A stretch of DNA of 25,933 nucleotides from Deltaproteobacteria bacterium. Its GTDB lineage: Bacteria; Desulfobacterota; Syntrophia; Syntrophales; UBA5619. The position numbers were made by a program, and so were the translations under genes. The notes under the pieces are model-generated. The model saw only the letters and a program-made list of their open reading frames with translations, was not told the origin of the DNA and did no database searches. Below, piece by piece: positions 24,697-25,933 of this stretch. The DNA is taken from assembly GCA_026388345.1 (NCBI GenBank), contig JAPLJY010000322.1, positions 1 to 25,933 of the forward strand. The letters run 5' to 3'. The number at the start of each line of letters is the position of its first letter. Within the stretch, counting starts at the first letter, position 1.

Positions 24697-24924
24697 CTTT
24701 GAAAACCATGGTCCCTTCGCGCGCTGGATATTTTTCGACCCTGCTCCTCCTCGCCGGGAAAAAATTAGCTGCGCTTCGCTTCGCTGATTCTTCGAAGGAG
24801 CTTCGCTCCTTCTTCGAATTCGCGCTTCGGCGCTCAGACAGTTTTCCCGGCGGGCGCTTAAGCTGCGGGGGCAGAGGTGCCCGAAAAATCTCCAATGCGC
24901 GCTTCCGGGACAGGATTGTCAAAG
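24697..24924 (+). repeat. Dispersed palindromic element, copy 3
   Basis: It begins three bases after the multifunctional gene's stop. Paired arms: CTTTGA (24697-24702) with TCAAAG (24919-24924); GTCCC (24711-24715) with GGGAC (24907-24911); GCGCGC (24719-24724) with GCGCGC (24897-24902); TGGATATTTTTCG with CGAAAAATCTCCA, one mismatch; ACCCTGC with GCAGAGGT, bulged; GCCGGGAAAA (24753-24762) with TTTTCCCGGC (24842-24851). The loop holds a further hairpin (GAAGGAG-CTTCG-CTCCTTC). Same frame motifs and orientation as copies 1 and 2. Confidence 0.85.
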
Positions 24925-24968
24925 ACCCCAAAGACTTCTATGACCTAAAATATTAGGAGGGACAAGAC

Positions 24969-25933
24969 ATGATCGGAATCACTTCCTACGGCGCCTACAT
25001 TCCCCGCCTGAGGCTCGACCGGATGGCGATCTTCCAGGCGATGGGCTGGTTCGCCCCGGCCATCGTCATGGTGGCCCAGGGGGAGCGCTCCATGTGCAAC
25101 CACGACGAGGACAGCCTGACGATGGCGGTCGCCGCCGCCCGGGACTGTCTGACCGGAAAAGACAGACGGGCGATCGACGGCAGCTACCTCTGTTCGACGA
25201 CGCTGCCTTTCGCCGACCGCCAGAATGCGGGGATCCTGAAGACGGCCCTGAACCTCCGGGACGACATCATCACCGCGGACTTCACCTCGTCGCTCCGCGC
25301 CGGGACGACGGGGCTTCTCACCGCCATAGAGGTCGCGCAGGGGGGAAGCCGGAAGAACATCCTCGTCGCCGCCACGGACAAGAGGGAGACAAAACCCGCC
25401 TACTTCTACGAGATGTGGTTCGGCGACGGCGCGGCCGCCGTCCTCGTGGGGGATCAGGATGTGATCGCGGAGTTCAAGGGGGCCTACACGGTCTCCTATG
25501 ACTTCGTCGACCACTACCGGGGCGCCGGGAAAAGCTACGACTACATGTGGGAGGAGAGGTGGCTCCGCGAGGAAGGCTACTCGAAGTTCATCCCCGAGGC
25601 GGTGGACGGCCTGTTCAAGAAGATCGGCATCACGATGGCCGACGTGCAGAAGGTCGTCTTCCCCTGTCTCTTCAAGGCGGAGCACAAGGCGATCGCGAAA
25701 AAACTGGGGGCCACACCGGAGAAGGTGATCGACACGATGCACGAGGTGTGCGGGGAGACCGGGGCGGCCCACCCGCTTTTGATGCTCGTTTCCGCCCTCG
25801 AACAGGCCAAGCCCGGCGACGGGATCCTGCTCGCCGGGTTCGGCCAGGGGTGCGACGCCCTCTACTTCAAGGTCACGGACGCGATCACGAAACTGGCCCC
25901 GCGGGCGGGCGTCAAGGGTTCCCTGGAAAACAA
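24969..25933 (+). CDS. HMG-CoA synthase-family (thiolase-fold) protein, 3'-truncated by the window edge
   Basis: From ATG 24969 (GGAGG ribosome binding site at 24957-24961) the frame stays open for 321 codons to the window end. MIGITSYGAYIPRLRLDR, QGERSMCNHDEDSLTMA (general-acid glutamate E39), FGDGAAAVLV and GDGILLAGFGQGCDAL match archaeal/bacterial HMG-CoA synthase and KAS III-like proteins (COG3425 type). The loop that normally holds the nucleophilic cysteine (CxAGT) reads L109-R-A-G-T, so acyl-enzyme chemistry is doubtful. It follows the multifunctional gene and a palindromic element, so it probably belongs to the same CoA-ester operon. Related proteins are often fused or adjacent to an OB-fold/zinc-ribbon domain, which would lie beyond the window. 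Confidence 0.82.
   Translation, partial: MIGITSYGAYIPRLRLDRMAIFQAMGWFAPAIVMVAQGERSMCNHDEDSLTMAVAAARDCLTGKDRRAIDGSYLCSTTLPFADRQNAGILKTALNLRDDIITADFTSSLRAGTTGLLTAIEVAQGGSRKNILVAATDKRETKPAYFYEMWFGDGAAAVLVGDQDVIAEFKGAYTVSYDFVDHYRGAGKSYDYMWEERWLREEGYSKFIPEAVDGLFKKIGITMADVQKVVFPCLFKAEHKAIAKKLGATPEKVIDTMHEVCGETGAAHPLLMLVSALEQAKPGDGILLAGFGQGCDALYFKVTDAITKLAPRAGVKGSLEN

Noticed and set aside
4631..24924. Interpretation of the three palindromes as CRISPR or as riboswitches
   Set aside because: There is no repeat-spacer array, and they follow stop codons of unrelated operon genes with changing inner sequence, unlike a conserved ligand pocket.

Overview
The window looks like a high-G+C chromosomal segment of an anaerobic bacterium, most likely a Desulfobacterota/deltaproteobacterial (Syntrophales-like) lineage. 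This is inferred from three things: gene content and order (an Rrf2 regulator followed by metY, cysK, metX, metW, nifS, mnmA, nadA, fdhD, a MOSC gene and an EpsC-type serine acetyltransferase), Fe-S and molybdenum-related functions, and a CoA-ester metabolism operon. No rRNA, tRNA, CRISPR array, integrase or transposase was seen.

Layout. 1-1.8 kb: end of a TPR protein and a nitroreductase, clearly more A+T-rich than the rest. 1.8-12.6 kb (+ strand): a long sulphur / Fe-S / cofactor cluster. It starts at a consensus sigma70 promoter and an Fe-S-type Rrf2 regulator. Next come a 25-codon ORF containing Met-Cys-Met-Cys and an intrinsic terminator, then O-acetylhomoserine sulfhydrylase, a broken cysteine synthase, MetX, MetW, cysteine desulfurase, MnmA, NadA, FdhD, a MOSC protein and serine acetyltransferase. 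The genes combine homocysteine synthesis (MetX+MetY), cysteine synthesis (CysE+CysK), sulphur mobilisation (NifS) and its users (MnmA thiolation, FdhD sulphuration, the Fe-S enzyme NadA). 12.7-21.7 kb (mainly - strand): a CheX/CheC-like protein, an M20 peptidase remnant (+), a MOT1-type molybdate transporter, a double-CDGSH Fe-S protein, a methyltransferase, a MipA/OmpV porin-like protein, a DUF4410-like lipoprotein, two MFS transporters and a QueG-like double [4Fe-4S] protein. 21.8-25.9 kb (+): a TetR regulator, a three-domain hydratase-dehydrogenase-SCP2 enzyme, and an HMG-CoA-synthase-family protein cut by the window end.

Most notable observations. (1) A family of three long palindromic elements (4631-4806, 7841-8128, 24697-24924). 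Each begins 3-12 bases after a stop codon, all lie in the same orientation relative to transcription, and all share a conserved outer frame. Their inner stems differ in sequence but stay perfectly paired, which is compensatory covariation. (2) A Met/Cys-rich short ORF followed by a terminator immediately before metY: a candidate sulphur-amino-acid attenuator. A second Cys-x-Cys short ORF is stop-start coupled to cysE. (3) A cysK gene broken by a small frameshifting deletion. (4) A multifunctional beta-oxidation-like enzyme with hydratase and dehydrogenase domains in the opposite order to animal MFE-2, followed by an HMGS-like protein whose nucleophilic Cys appears to be replaced.
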